Shown in pieces: positions 54,776 to 62,795 of a stretch of 64,000 nt of DNA. The notes beneath the pieces are model-generated. The model had not been told where the DNA came from, did no database searches, and saw nothing but the letters and a program-made list of their open reading frames with translations. The first letter of the stretch is position 1. Each line of letters opens with the position of its first letter. Origin of the DNA: Microbispora hainanensis (GTDB taxonomy: Bacteria; Actinomycetota; Actinomycetes; Streptosporangiales; Streptosporangiaceae). The position numbers and the translations under genes are program-made. The DNA is taken from the NCBI RefSeq assembly GCF_006874475.1, contig NZ_VIRM01000003.1:124001-188000 (forward strand). The letters run 5' to 3'.

Positions 54776-55357
54776 GTGTTCACACCGCCCTACCCGATAA
54801 CGACTCCCCGCCTGGCCCTGCGCCCCTTCGCCGAGACCGACCTCGACGACCTGTACGCCTTCCACTCCCTGCCCGAGGTCACCCGATATCTCTACTGGGA
54901 CGCCCGTACGCGGGAGGAGACGAAGGCCGCGCTCGACCGGAAGATCGCCTGCGCGTCGCTCGGAGAGGACGGCGACGTGCTCAGCGTGGCCGCCGCACTG
55001 GCCGGCGGCGGGCCCGTGATCGGGGACCTCACGCTGTTCCTGCGCAGCCGCGAGCACCGCCAGGGCGAGATCGGCTTCGTCTTCAACCCCGCCTACCAGG
55101 GCCGCGGCCTGGCCACCGAGGCGGCCCGCGAGATCCTGCGCATCGGGTTCGAGGGCCTCGGCCTGCACCGGATCCACGGCAACTGCGACGCGCGCAACAC
55201 CGCCTCCGCCCGCCTCATGGAACGGCTCGGCATGCGGCTGGAGGCCCATCTGGTGGAGAACGAGTTCTTCGCCGGGGCCTGGAGCGACGAACTGGTCTAC
55301 GCGATGCTGGCCCGCGAATGGCGCGCCGGAGCGGCCTCCGCGCAGCCGCCCGCCTGA
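54776..55357 (+). CDS. GNAT-family N-acetyltransferase (RimJ/RimL type)
   Basis: 193 residues. TPRLALRPFAETDLDDLYAFH at the N-terminus, GEIGFVFNPAYQGRGLATEAARE (acetyl-CoA loop) near 97-119 and the HRIHGNCDARNTASARLMERLGM block near 130 are typical of RimJ/L-like acetyltransferases acting on protein N-termini or small amines. The GTG start at 54776 is supported by the start of homology and a -10 box seven bases upstream. Divergent from the NYN gene. Confidence 0.87.
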   Translation: MFTPPYPITTPRLALRPFAETDLDDLYAFHSLPEVTRYLYWDARTREETKAALDRKIACASLGEDGDVLSVAAALAGGGPVIGDLTLFLRSREHRQGEIGFVFNPAYQGRGLATEAAREILRIGFEGLGLHRIHGNCDARNTASARLMERLGMRLEAHLVENEFFAGAWSDELVYAMLAREWRAGAASAQPPA

Positions 55358-55417
55358 CCGTCGCTTGACCTCCGCATGGGGTGGGGGCGGCAATTGTCGG
55401 TCGGGACTTCTATGGTC

Positions 55418-57145
55418 ATGGGCGTGGATGCGGTACAGGGCACGCTGGACGAGCTCGGCACTCCCCTGCGGGAGGTGACGTTCGTCGTCTTCGACCTGGA
55501 GACCACGGGCGGATCGTCCGCGGAGCACGCCATCACGGAGATCGGCGCGGTGAAGGTGCGCGGCGGCGAAGTGATCGGCGAGTTCGCCACGCTGGTCGAC
55601 CCCGGCGGCCCGATCCCGCCGTTCATCTCCGTGCTGACCGGCATCACCGACGCGATGGTCGTGGCCGCGCCGAAGTTCTCCGAGGTGCTGCCGAGCTTCC
55701 TGGAGTTCATCGCCGGCGCCGCGCTGGTGGCGCACAACGCGCCGTTCGACATGTCGTTCCTCAAAGCGGCGTGCCAGGTCAACGGCTACCCGCCCCCGGC
55801 CAACCCCGTGGTGGACACCGCCGACCTCGCGCGCCGCGTGCTGACCCGCGACGAGACGCCCAACTGCAAGCTGGCCACCCTCGCCCGGGTCTTCCGCAGC
55901 TCCACCGAGCCCTGCCACCGGGCGCTGGCGGACGCGAAGGCCACGGTCGACGTGCTGCACGGCCTCATCGCGCGGGTCGGGTCGCTCGGCGTGCACACGC
56001 TGGAAGACCTGCGCGGCTTCGTGCGCGCTCCCACCCCGGAGCAGCAGCGCAAACGCCACCTCGCCGACGGGGTTCCCGGCGTGCCCGGCGTCTACATCTT
56101 CGAGGACGCCAGGGGGGAGGCGCTCTACATCGGCAAGAGCTCCAACCTGCGCAACCGCGTGCGCAGCTACTTCACGGCGAGCGAGACCCGCTCCCGCGTC
56201 CGCGAGATGGTCGGCATCGCGGAGCGGGTCAGGACGATCGTCTGCGCCACCGCGCTGGAGGCGGAGATCCGCGAACTGCGGATGATCGGAGCCACCAAGC
56301 CGCGCTACAACAGGCGGTCCCGCTTCCCCGAGCGGGTGGTCTGGCTCAAGCTGACCGACGAGGCGTTCCCGCGGCTCAGCGTCGTGCGCGAGGTGAAGGA
56401 CGACGGCGCGACCTATCTCGGCCCGTTCGGCAGCAGCCGCACCGCCGACGACGCGCGGACCGCCATGCACGAGGCGTTGCCGCTGCGCCAGTGCACCGAA
56501 CGGCTGTCGCCCCGCGTGCGCCGCCCCGCCTGCGCGCTCGCCGAGATCGGCCGGTGCGGCGCGCCGTGCGAGGGCCGCGAGAGCGAGGAGAGCTACGCCC
56601 GCCACGTCCGCCGTGCGCGGCACGCGATGGAGCTCGACGCGGAGGCGGTCTTCTCGGCGATGGAGGCGCGCATGAGCCGCCTGTCGGCCGAGCAGCGATA
56701 CGAGGAGGCGGCCGTCGACAGGGACCGGCTCGCGGCCTATGTCAGGACCGCCGCGCGCATGCAGCGCCTGCGCTCCCTGACCGGCATCCCGCAGATGGTC
56801 GCGGCCAGCCCCGCCTTCGACGGCGGCTGGGACATCCACGTCATCCGGCACGGCAGGCTCGCCGCGGCCGGTGTGATGCCCCGGGGCGCCCATCCCACGC
56901 CCTACGTGGACGCGCTGGTCGCCACGGCGGAGACGGTCGTCCCCGGTCCCGGGCCCACCCCGGCCGCCAGCGCCGAGGAGACCGAGTGCGTGCTGCGCTG
57001 GCTCGACTCCCCCGGCGTGCGCCTCGTCCAGGTCGACGGCACCTGGAGCCTTCCGGCGTACGGCGCGGGGCGGCTGGTCGAGCGCATCGAGCGCGCCTAC
57101 CGGCACCAGCGCGGCGACCGCCGTGAGGGACGGCCCCTGCGGTGA
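55418..57145 (+). CDS. DnaQ-like exonuclease fused to UvrC-like GIY-YIG endonuclease
   Basis: About 575 residues. Residues 15-185 are a DEDDh 3'-5' exonuclease (FDLETTGGSS, HNAPFDMSF, CHRALADAKAT); residues 215-300 are a GIY-YIG nuclease (GVPGVYIFEDARGEALYIGKS, RVRSYF), followed by a UvrC-type region with UVR-like helices (SAEQRYEEAAVDRDRL). This is a known actinobacterial type related to the DNA-repair nuclease Cho/UvrC. Start is ATG 55418 or GTG 55424; the TATGGT box seven bases before the GTG permits leaderless initiation. A role in nucleotide-excision or replication-coupled repair is likely. Confidence 0.9.
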   Translation: MGVDAVQGTLDELGTPLREVTFVVFDLETTGGSSAEHAITEIGAVKVRGGEVIGEFATLVDPGGPIPPFISVLTGITDAMVVAAPKFSEVLPSFLEFIAGAALVAHNAPFDMSFLKAACQVNGYPPPANPVVDTADLARRVLTRDETPNCKLATLARVFRSSTEPCHRALADAKATVDVLHGLIARVGSLGVHTLEDLRGFVRAPTPEQQRKRHLADGVPGVPGVYIFEDARGEALYIGKSSNLRNRVRSYFTASETRSRVREMVGIAERVRTIVCATALEAEIRELRMIGATKPRYNRRSRFPERVVWLKLTDEAFPRLSVVREVKDDGATYLGPFGSSRTADDARTAMHEALPLRQCTERLSPRVRRPACALAEIGRCGAPCEGRESEESYARHVRRARHAMELDAEAVFSAMEARMSRLSAEQRYEEAAVDRDRLAAYVRTAARMQRLRSLTGIPQMVAASPAFDGGWDIHVIRHGRLAAAGVMPRGAHPTPYVDALVATAETVVPGPGPTPAASAEETECVLRWLDSPGVRLVQVDGTWSLPAYGAGRLVERIERAYRHQRGDRREGRPLR

Positions 57146-57212
57146 GGCCGCGGGGGTGGCACTAAGGTCGGGGGCGACAGACCCGAGCCGCGAGACAGCA
57201 GGAGAGACGCGC

Positions 57213-57500
57213 ATGGTCACCGCGATCGTCCACATCAAGGCGGACGTCGACAGGATCCCCGAGGTCGCCCAGGCCATCGCCGAGATCGAGGGCGTCAGCG
57301 AGGTGTATTCGATCACCGGCGAGTTCGACCTGCTGGCCATGGTCAGGGTCGGCCGCTACGACGAGGTGGCCGAGGTCGTGCCCGGCCGCGTCAACAAGGT
57401 GCCGGGCGTGCGGCACACCGAGACGCACATCGCCTTCCGCACCTACTCCCGTCACGACCTGGAGGCGGCCTTCTCCATCGGCCTCGCCGACGCCGACTGA
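57213..57500 (+). CDS. Stand-alone Lrp/AsnC ligand-binding (RAM) domain protein
   Basis: 95 residues comprising only the AsnC C-terminal alpha-beta sandwich: VTAIVHIKADVDRIPEVAQAI, GVSEVYSITGEFDLLAMVRV, VPGVRHTETHIAF. There is no DNA-binding domain. Such proteins form oligomers binding amino acids and may modulate full Lrp/AsnC regulators. AGGAGA precedes the ATG. Its position just before the trpD region is shared by other actinobacteria as far as I recall. Confidence 0.9.
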   Translation: MVTAIVHIKADVDRIPEVAQAIAEIEGVSEVYSITGEFDLLAMVRVGRYDEVAEVVPGRVNKVPGVRHTETHIAFRTYSRHDLEAAFSIGLADAD

Positions 57501-57567
57501 CCCCGCCCGGCGGCGGCGAGGCGCCGGTTTCGAGGCGGCCCGAGCGCGCGGGGGATCAGGCGGCGGA

Positions 57568-58395
57568 TCAGGCCGGACGCAGCAGCCGGACGCGGACCTC
57601 GAACCCGCCGGGGAGCGGGTGCGCGGCGACCGAGCCGCCGAACAGCGCCGCGCGCTCCCAGGTGCCGACGAGCCGGTCACGCGGCAGCCCGTCGTCGTGG
57701 ACGACCACCTCGAGGAGGGCGGGCAGCCACCGCAGCGTGACCGTCGCCGAGCGGGCCGTGCCGTACCACAGGGCGCCGCCCAGCGCCTCCTCCACGATGC
57801 GGTAGGCCGACAGCTCCAGCGTCGGGCCGCTCCCCCGGGCGCCGACCTCGGTGAGCGAGACGGCGAGCCCGCTCGCACGGAAGTCGTCGAGCAGCCGCGG
57901 CAGGTCTCCGAGGCCCGGCTGGGGGCCGCGGCGCTGCCCGTCCATGCGCAGCAGGCCCATCAGCCGGCGCAGGTCGGACAGGACGCGACGGCCCGACTCC
58001 TCGGCCTCGCGGAAGGTCTGCCGCGCCCGTTCCGGATCCTTGTCCATGATCACCCGGCCCGCTCCCACGCCCAGCGTGATCACGCTGAGGTCGTGGGCCA
58101 CCAGGTCGTGCAGTTCCGAGGCGATCCGCAGGCGTTCCCTGACGACGTCGGCCCCGGCGGCGAGGCTGGTGGGACTGAGGTGGGCGGGCCTCCCGGGCCG
58201 TACGCCGACCGCGCCGTCCGTGCTCTCGGCCCGGGCCTGCCGGCCGCCCCTGGCGCCGTCCCGTCTCCGGCAGACCGCGCCGAGGCGGCGTTCGGCGGAG
58301 GGCGCACCGCGGAGACCGGCGGCGAGCAGGGCCATCGCACCGCGGGCCGACGCGGCCCAGCGGTGGATGGCGCGAAGGGCGAGCAGGCGCATCAT
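57568..58395 (-). CDS. Degenerate soluble histidine kinase (HisKA_3), orphan
   Basis: 275 residues with no membrane span. The HisKA_3 helix carries ELHDLVAHDLSVITLGVGAG near 103, keeping the phospho-acceptor His, and DLRRLMGLLR. The ATPase part is eroded: the N-box reads RIVEEALGGALWYG with Gly where the Mg-binding Asn is expected, and the G2 region is shortened to LVGTWERAALFGG. No response regulator is adjacent. It may be catalytically weak or act as a phosphatase or scaffold. The N-terminal 60 residues are Arg/Ala-rich without known domain; start uncertain. Confidence 0.68.
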   Translation of the reverse strand: MMRLLALRAIHRWAASARGAMALLAAGLRGAPSAERRLGAVCRRRDGARGGRQARAESTDGAVGVRPGRPAHLSPTSLAAGADVVRERLRIASELHDLVAHDLSVITLGVGAGRVIMDKDPERARQTFREAEESGRRVLSDLRRLMGLLRMDGQRRGPQPGLGDLPRLLDDFRASGLAVSLTEVGARGSGPTLELSAYRIVEEALGGALWYGTARSATVTLRWLPALLEVVVHDDGLPRDRLVGTWERAALFGGSVAAHPLPGGFEVRVRLLRPA

Positions 58396-58493
58396 GGCCC
58401 GAACGGTACGGCTCAGGCCGAACCCGGCACGTCCCCATCACGGCGGACGGCCGATCCCTCCCGCGGTGGAGGTGATCGGGATCAGAAGCGCGA

Positions 58494-59543
58494 TCAGGCC
58501 TTTCCGCCGAGCGCGCGGCTGATCTCGATCCAGCGCTCCAGCGTCTGCGCGGCCCTGCCCGAGTCGACCGCCTCGACCGCGCGGGCGTACGCCGCGCGCA
58601 GGTCACCGGTCAGGTCGTCGCCCGGGCCGTCGTAGGCGACCAGGCCGGCCGCGGCGTTCAGCAGCACCGCGTCGCGCACCGGCCCCGTCTTGCCGCGCAG
58701 CAGGTCGCGCACCGCCGCCGCGTTGAACTCGACGTCGCCGCCGCGCAGGTCGCCGGGCTGGGAGCGCGGGATGCCGAGGTCGGCCGGGTCGATCGTGGTC
58801 TGGGTCGCGGTGCCGTCGCGGACGACGAAGACCGTCGACGGGGCCGCGGTGGACAGCTCGTCCAGGCCGTCGTCGCCCCGGAAGACCAGCGCCGACACGC
58901 CGCGCTCGGCGAAGACCCCGGCCATGACCGGCAGCATGCGCGCGTCGAACACGCCGATCGCCTGGGCGGCGGGGCGCGCGGGGTTGGCCAGCGGCCCGAG
59001 GAAGTTGAACACCGTCGGCACGCCGATCTCCTTGCGCGGCGGGCCGGTGAAGCGCAGCGCGGGGTGGTAGACGGGCGCGAAGCAGAAGGCGATGCCGGCC
59101 TCCACCGCGACCCTGGCGGTGGTCTCCGGCGACAGGTCGAGGGCGACGCCCAGGTGTTCGAGCACGTCGGCCGCGCCGCACAGCGAGGAGGCGGCCCGGT
59201 TGCCGTGCTTGACGACCCGGGCCCCGGCCGCCGCCGCGACGATCGCGGCCATGGTCGAGACGTTGACGGTGTGCGCCCGGTCGCCGCCGGTGCCGACGAT
59301 GTCGACCACCCGCCCTTCGACCGTGAGCGGGGTCGCGCGCTCGAACATGGTGCGGACGAGGCCCGTCACCTCGGCGACGGTCTCGCCCTTGGCCCGCAGG
59401 GCGACGGCGAAGGCCGCGATCTGCGCCGGGGTGGCCGACCCCGACATGATCTCCCCCATTACCCAGGCCGTCTCGTCGGCCGTCAGGTTCTCGCCCGCCA
59501 GCAGGGCGTTCAGCGTGGAGGGCCAGGTGGTGCGCGTGTCCAT
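58494..59543 (-). CDS. trpD: Anthranilate phosphoribosyltransferase
   Basis: Second enzyme of tryptophan synthesis, joining anthranilate to phosphoribosyl pyrophosphate. The 349 residues contain [14 protein letters not shown] (PRPP loop, near 86-99), [10 protein letters not shown], the FAPVYHPA segment, [20 protein letters not shown] and DGLDELS. Full length. It is monocistronic here, away from trpE/trpC, as common in actinobacteria. No attenuator-like leader was noticed upstream. Confidence 0.95.
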   Translation of the reverse strand: MDTRTTWPSTLNALLAGENLTADETAWVMGEIMSGSATPAQIAAFAVALRAKGETVAEVTGLVRTMFERATPLTVEGRVVDIVGTGGDRAHTVNVSTMAAIVAAAAGARVVKHGNRAASSLCGAADVLEHLGVALDLSPETTARVAVEAGIAFCFAPVYHPALRFTGPPRKEIGVPTVFNFLGPLANPARPAAQAIGVFDARMLPVMAGVFAERGVSALVFRGDDGLDELSTAAPSTVFVVRDGTATQTTIDPADLGIPRSQPGDLRGGDVEFNAAAVRDLLRGKTGPVRDAVLLNAAAGLVAYDGPGDDLTGDLRAAYARAVEAVDSGRAAQTLERWIEISRALGGKA

Positions 59544-59657
59544 GGTGGGCTCCGCGGATTCGATGTGGAGTCGGGTCGGCGTGTCGGCTGTGCGGCGCGG
59601 CCGGGAGGCCGGGACGCGGGGCCGGGCGCGACGGCGCCCGGCGTCCAGGTGCGCCCC

Positions 59658-59726
59658 GGCTCAGGGCGCGCGGTTCAGGGCGCCCGGTTCAGGGCGCCCG
59701 GTTCAGTGCGCCCGGTTCAGTGCGCC
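59658..59726. repeat. Tandem repeat, 14-bp unit, five copies, over the pseudo-receiver stop codon
   Basis: GGTTCAGGGCGCCC and close variants occur five times head to tail. The rightmost copy contains the TGA stop (minus strand) of the pseudo-receiver gene, so the repeat array starts in the coding tail and extends downstream. Copy number changes would leave the protein end intact because the stop lies in the first copy reached. Confidence 0.85.
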
Positions 59727-60112
59727 TTGGTGAGGCTGAGACGGCGCCGCATGAGGTCGGCCACGGCCTCGGCCAGGACGACGGGGTCGATGGGCTGCGC
59801 GACGACGGCGTCGGCACGGGACCAGTTGGCCAGCCAGCGATCGTCCCTGCGGGCGATCAGCAGCAGGATCGGGGGGCAGTTGTGCACCTCGTCCTTGGCC
59901 TGCCGGCTGACCCCCATCCCGCCGGCCGGCTGCGCCTCGCCGTCGAGGACGGCGATGTCGATGTCGCCGGAGTCGAGGTGCTTGATCACGGCCGGCTGGG
60001 TCGCGCACTCGACGATCTCGACGAGGGGCACGTCCGCGGCGGGGCGCCGCCCGATGGCCAGCCGCACCTTCTCCCGGGTGCTTGCGTCGTCGCTGTAGAC
60101 GAGAACCCTCAT
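59717..60112 (-). CDS. Pseudo-receiver protein, conserved beside ctaE
   Basis: 131 residues with receiver-like fold pattern ([74 protein letters not shown]). The aspartate in VLDGEA could correspond to the phospho-acceptor, but the surrounding pattern is not canonical and the conserved Lys is missing (QPID). No kinase is adjacent. Divergent from the respiratory operon, with about 160 bases between, so it may share control with it. Function unknown. Confidence 0.72.
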   Translation of the reverse strand: MRVLVYSDDASTREKVRLAIGRRPAADVPLVEIVECATQPAVIKHLDSGDIDIAVLDGEAQPAGGMGVSRQAKDEVHNCPPILLLIARRDDRWLANWSRADAVVAQPIDPVVLAEAVADLMRRRLSLTKAH

Positions 60113-60274
60113 TTCACGCTCACTGTCGAATCGCGGGGTATGGTCATCGTGATGCTACCGGCGCGGCTGCAGGGCTCGCAGCCCCGGGGCGATTGCGATG
60201 ACATGCCCGTTTCGCAGGCGCAGATGGACCCTAGCGGGGGGTCGTGGGGCGACCCGACCTGGGGAGCCGCAATA

Positions 60275-60892
60275 ATGCTGGGCGTGGCGACAGCATCCGC
60301 AATTACTACGACGACGAGACCGCACGGTTCCAGCCGGCCGAACCTGGTTCAGGTCGGCACCATCGTGTGGTTGTCCTCTGAGCTCATGTTCTTCGCGGCG
60401 CTGTTCGCGATGTACTTCACCATCCGGTCGGTCAGCCTGGGGCAGGGCACTCACTGGCCCGAGGCGGACCTCAACGTCCCGTTCGCGACCTTCAACACGA
60501 CCGTCCTGGTTCTGTCGAGCGTCACGTGCCAGCTGGGCGTGTGGGCCGTCGAGAAAGGCCAGGTCAAGAAGCTGCGATTCTGGTATGTCGTAAGCTTCCT
60601 GATGGGTGCGTTCTTCGTGGGCGGACAGCTCTGGGAGTACGGGCACCTGGCGGAGGAGGGTCACATCCTCTCGCACTCTCCGTACGACTCGGTGTTCTAC
60701 CTGACCACGGGCTTCCATGGCTTGCACGTGACGGGTGGTCTGATCGCGTTCCTGTTCATCCTGGGACGCACGTACGCCGCGAAGCGCTTGACGTATGAGC
60801 AGCAGACCAGCGCGATCGTCGTGTCCTACTACTGGCACTTCGTCGACGTGGTCTGGATCGGCCTTTTCGCGACCATCTACATCATCAAATGA
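60275..60892 (+). CDS. ctaE: Cytochrome c oxidase subunit III
   Basis: 205-residue membrane protein of the aa3 oxidase, with five hydrophobic helices. [43 protein letters not shown] and [20 protein letters not shown] are unmistakable family segments. GGGAG lies ten bases before ATG 60275. First gene of the operon with the cytochrome bc1 genes, reflecting the bc1-aa3 supercomplex of actinobacteria; the stop is followed within a few bases by qcrC. Confidence 0.95.
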   Translation: MLGVATASAITTTTRPHGSSRPNLVQVGTIVWLSSELMFFAALFAMYFTIRSVSLGQGTHWPEADLNVPFATFNTTVLVLSSVTCQLGVWAVEKGQVKKLRFWYVVSFLMGAFFVGGQLWEYGHLAEEGHILSHSPYDSVFYLTTGFHGLHVTGGLIAFLFILGRTYAAKRLTYEQQTSAIVVSYYWHFVDVVWIGLFATIYIIK

Positions 60893-60909
60893 TCGGAACG
60901 GGGATTTCG

Positions 60910-61719
60910 GTGAACTCCATCACCGCCCGACGGCGCCATCCCCTCGCGCGAGTCGCCGTCGTGGCGCTCGCGCTGGGCCTGCTCGGCGGCGGCTACGCGC
61001 TCGCGGCGCCGAACGGCAGCACCGCGGACGCCGCGATCGCGTCCGGCAAGGCCGACGACGTGGCGCAGGGCAAGAGCCTGTTCGTGGCGCACTGCGCGAG
61101 CTGCCACGGCATGAACGCCGAGGGCACCAACAAGGCTCCGACGCTCATCGGCGTCGGAGCCGCCGCCGTGAACTTCCAGGTGAGCAGCGGCCGCATGCCG
61201 GCCGCCGACGCGGGTCCCCAGGCTCCGCGCAAGCCGCGCCCCGAGTGGGCGACCGACCAGGCCGTCGACCAGCTCGCGGCGTACGTCCAGTCGCTGGGCG
61301 GCGGCCCGACGGTGCCCAGCGCCGAGCAGGTCGACCCGGCCAAGGGCGACCCGGCCAAGGGCGGCGAGCTCTTCCGCGCCAACTGCATCCAGTGCCACAA
61401 CTTCGTGGGCGCCGGCGGGGCGCTGACCTACGGCAAGTACGCGCCGCCGCTGAACCCGGCGACGCCGACGCAGATCTACGAGGCGATGGCCACCGGCCCG
61501 CAGGCGATGCCGGTGTTCAACGACTCGACGATCACGCCGGAGCAGAAGCGTGACATGATCGCGTACATCACCCACGTGCGGTCGCAGGTCGACCCGGGCG
61601 GTTCGGGTCTGGGCCGTATCGGCCCCGTCACCGAGGGCCTTGTAGCGTGGGTCGTGGGTCTCAGCCTCCTGATCCTGGCCTCCATCTGGATCACAGCGAA
61701 GAAGCGACGTGCGGCATGA
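60910..61719 (+). CDS. qcrC: Cytochrome bc1 diheme cytochrome c subunit
   Basis: Membrane-bound diheme cytochrome c that replaces soluble cytochrome c in the actinobacterial bc1-aa3 supercomplex. About 269 residues: N-terminal membrane helix (15-33), heme sites CASCH near 62-66 and CIQCH near 158-162, methionine ligands in the AxPMP-type segments GRMPAAD and QAMPVF, and a C-terminal membrane helix. GTG 60910 aligns with known N-termini (NSITARRRHPL) and has GGGG upstream; ATG 60889, overlapping the ctaE stop, is the alternative. Confidence 0.93.
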   Translation: MNSITARRRHPLARVAVVALALGLLGGGYALAAPNGSTADAAIASGKADDVAQGKSLFVAHCASCHGMNAEGTNKAPTLIGVGAAAVNFQVSSGRMPAADAGPQAPRKPRPEWATDQAVDQLAAYVQSLGGGPTVPSAEQVDPAKGDPAKGGELFRANCIQCHNFVGAGGALTYGKYAPPLNPATPTQIYEAMATGPQAMPVFNDSTITPEQKRDMIAYITHVRSQVDPGGSGLGRIGPVTEGLVAWVVGLSLLILASIWITAKKRRAA

Positions 61720-62795
61720 CAGAGCAGAACGAGTTCCCCGAGAGCGGCCGGGTGCCCACGCGCGTCCTCGGCACACCGCCCGCGGACGCGCCGATCGTCG
61801 ACTCCGACCCGGTCCACGCGCCCGAGGGCGTTCCCGGTGTGATCCCGCAGGACCCGGTCCAGGCCCGCAAGGCCGAGCGCATCGTCGCTCTGCTGTTCCT
61901 GGTCACCTTCCTGGCCGGGGCCGGCTTCATCGCCTCGTACGTGATCTTCCAGGTCGGCACGATCGACAGGACGGCCACGTCGAACCTCGCGCTCGGCGGC
62001 ACCCTGACCCTGGCCCTGCTCTCGCTGGCCGCGGGGCTCACGGTCTGGGTGCGGCGGATCATGCCGAAGTACAACCTCGTCCAGGAACGCCACGAGATGC
62101 GTTCCGACGACGAGACGCGTGAGTACGTCCGGGAGACCTTCCTCCAGGGCGCCGAGGAGAGCGGGTTCGTCAAGCACCGGCTGCTGCGCCGCACGCTGCT
62201 GCTGGCCGCCGCTCCGCTGGGCCTGGCCCCGCTGGTGCTGCTGAAGGACCTCGGCCCGCTGCCCGGGACCTCGCTCAGGCACACCGTCTGGGGCGAGCCC
62301 ACCAAGGACGGCAAGCCGCGCCGCCTCGTGGTCGAGGGCTCCGGCCAGCCGATCCGCGCGGCCGACTTCAACTCGCCCGGCGGCATCCTCTCCGTGGTCC
62401 CCGAGGGCTACGAGGAGGACCTGAACGCCCTGGCCAAGGCGACGCTGATCCTGCTCAAGTTCCGTCCGGAGGAGCTCAAGTCCGGCACGAACCTGAACTG
62501 GACGCACGACGGCATCGTCGCCTACTCCAAGATCTGCACCCACGTGGGCTGTCCGGCGGCGCTCTACGAGCAGACGACGCACCACATCCTGTGCCCGTGC
62601 CACCAGTCGACCTTCGACGCGGCGGACGGGGCGAAGGTCGTCTTCGGCCCCGCCGCGCGGCCACTGCCGCAGCTCCCCATCGGAATCGACGAGGAGGGCT
62701 ACCTCGTCGCGAAGTCCGACTTCGACGTCCCCGTCGGTCCCAGCTTCTGGGAGCGCGGCGACGCCGAAGCCGAAGTTAGGGAGAAAGCATCATGA
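61716..62795 (+). CDS. qcrA: Cytochrome bc1 Rieske iron-sulfur subunit
   Basis: 359 residues. Actinobacterial QcrA with an extended N-terminus and three membrane helices (about 54-76, 88-108, 166-186), then the Rieske domain with CTHVGC near 272 and CPCHQS near 293 ligating the 2Fe-2S cluster, including both His ligands. The ATG overlaps the qcrC stop (ATGA) and the stop overlaps the qcrB start (ATGA), so the three genes are tightly coupled. Confidence 0.95.
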   Translation: MTEQNEFPESGRVPTRVLGTPPADAPIVDSDPVHAPEGVPGVIPQDPVQARKAERIVALLFLVTFLAGAGFIASYVIFQVGTIDRTATSNLALGGTLTLALLSLAAGLTVWVRRIMPKYNLVQERHEMRSDDETREYVRETFLQGAEESGFVKHRLLRRTLLLAAAPLGLAPLVLLKDLGPLPGTSLRHTVWGEPTKDGKPRRLVVEGSGQPIRAADFNSPGGILSVVPEGYEEDLNALAKATLILLKFRPEELKSGTNLNWTHDGIVAYSKICTHVGCPAALYEQTTHHILCPCHQSTFDAADGAKVVFGPAARPLPQLPIGIDEEGYLVAKSDFDVPVGPSFWERGDAEAEVREKAS

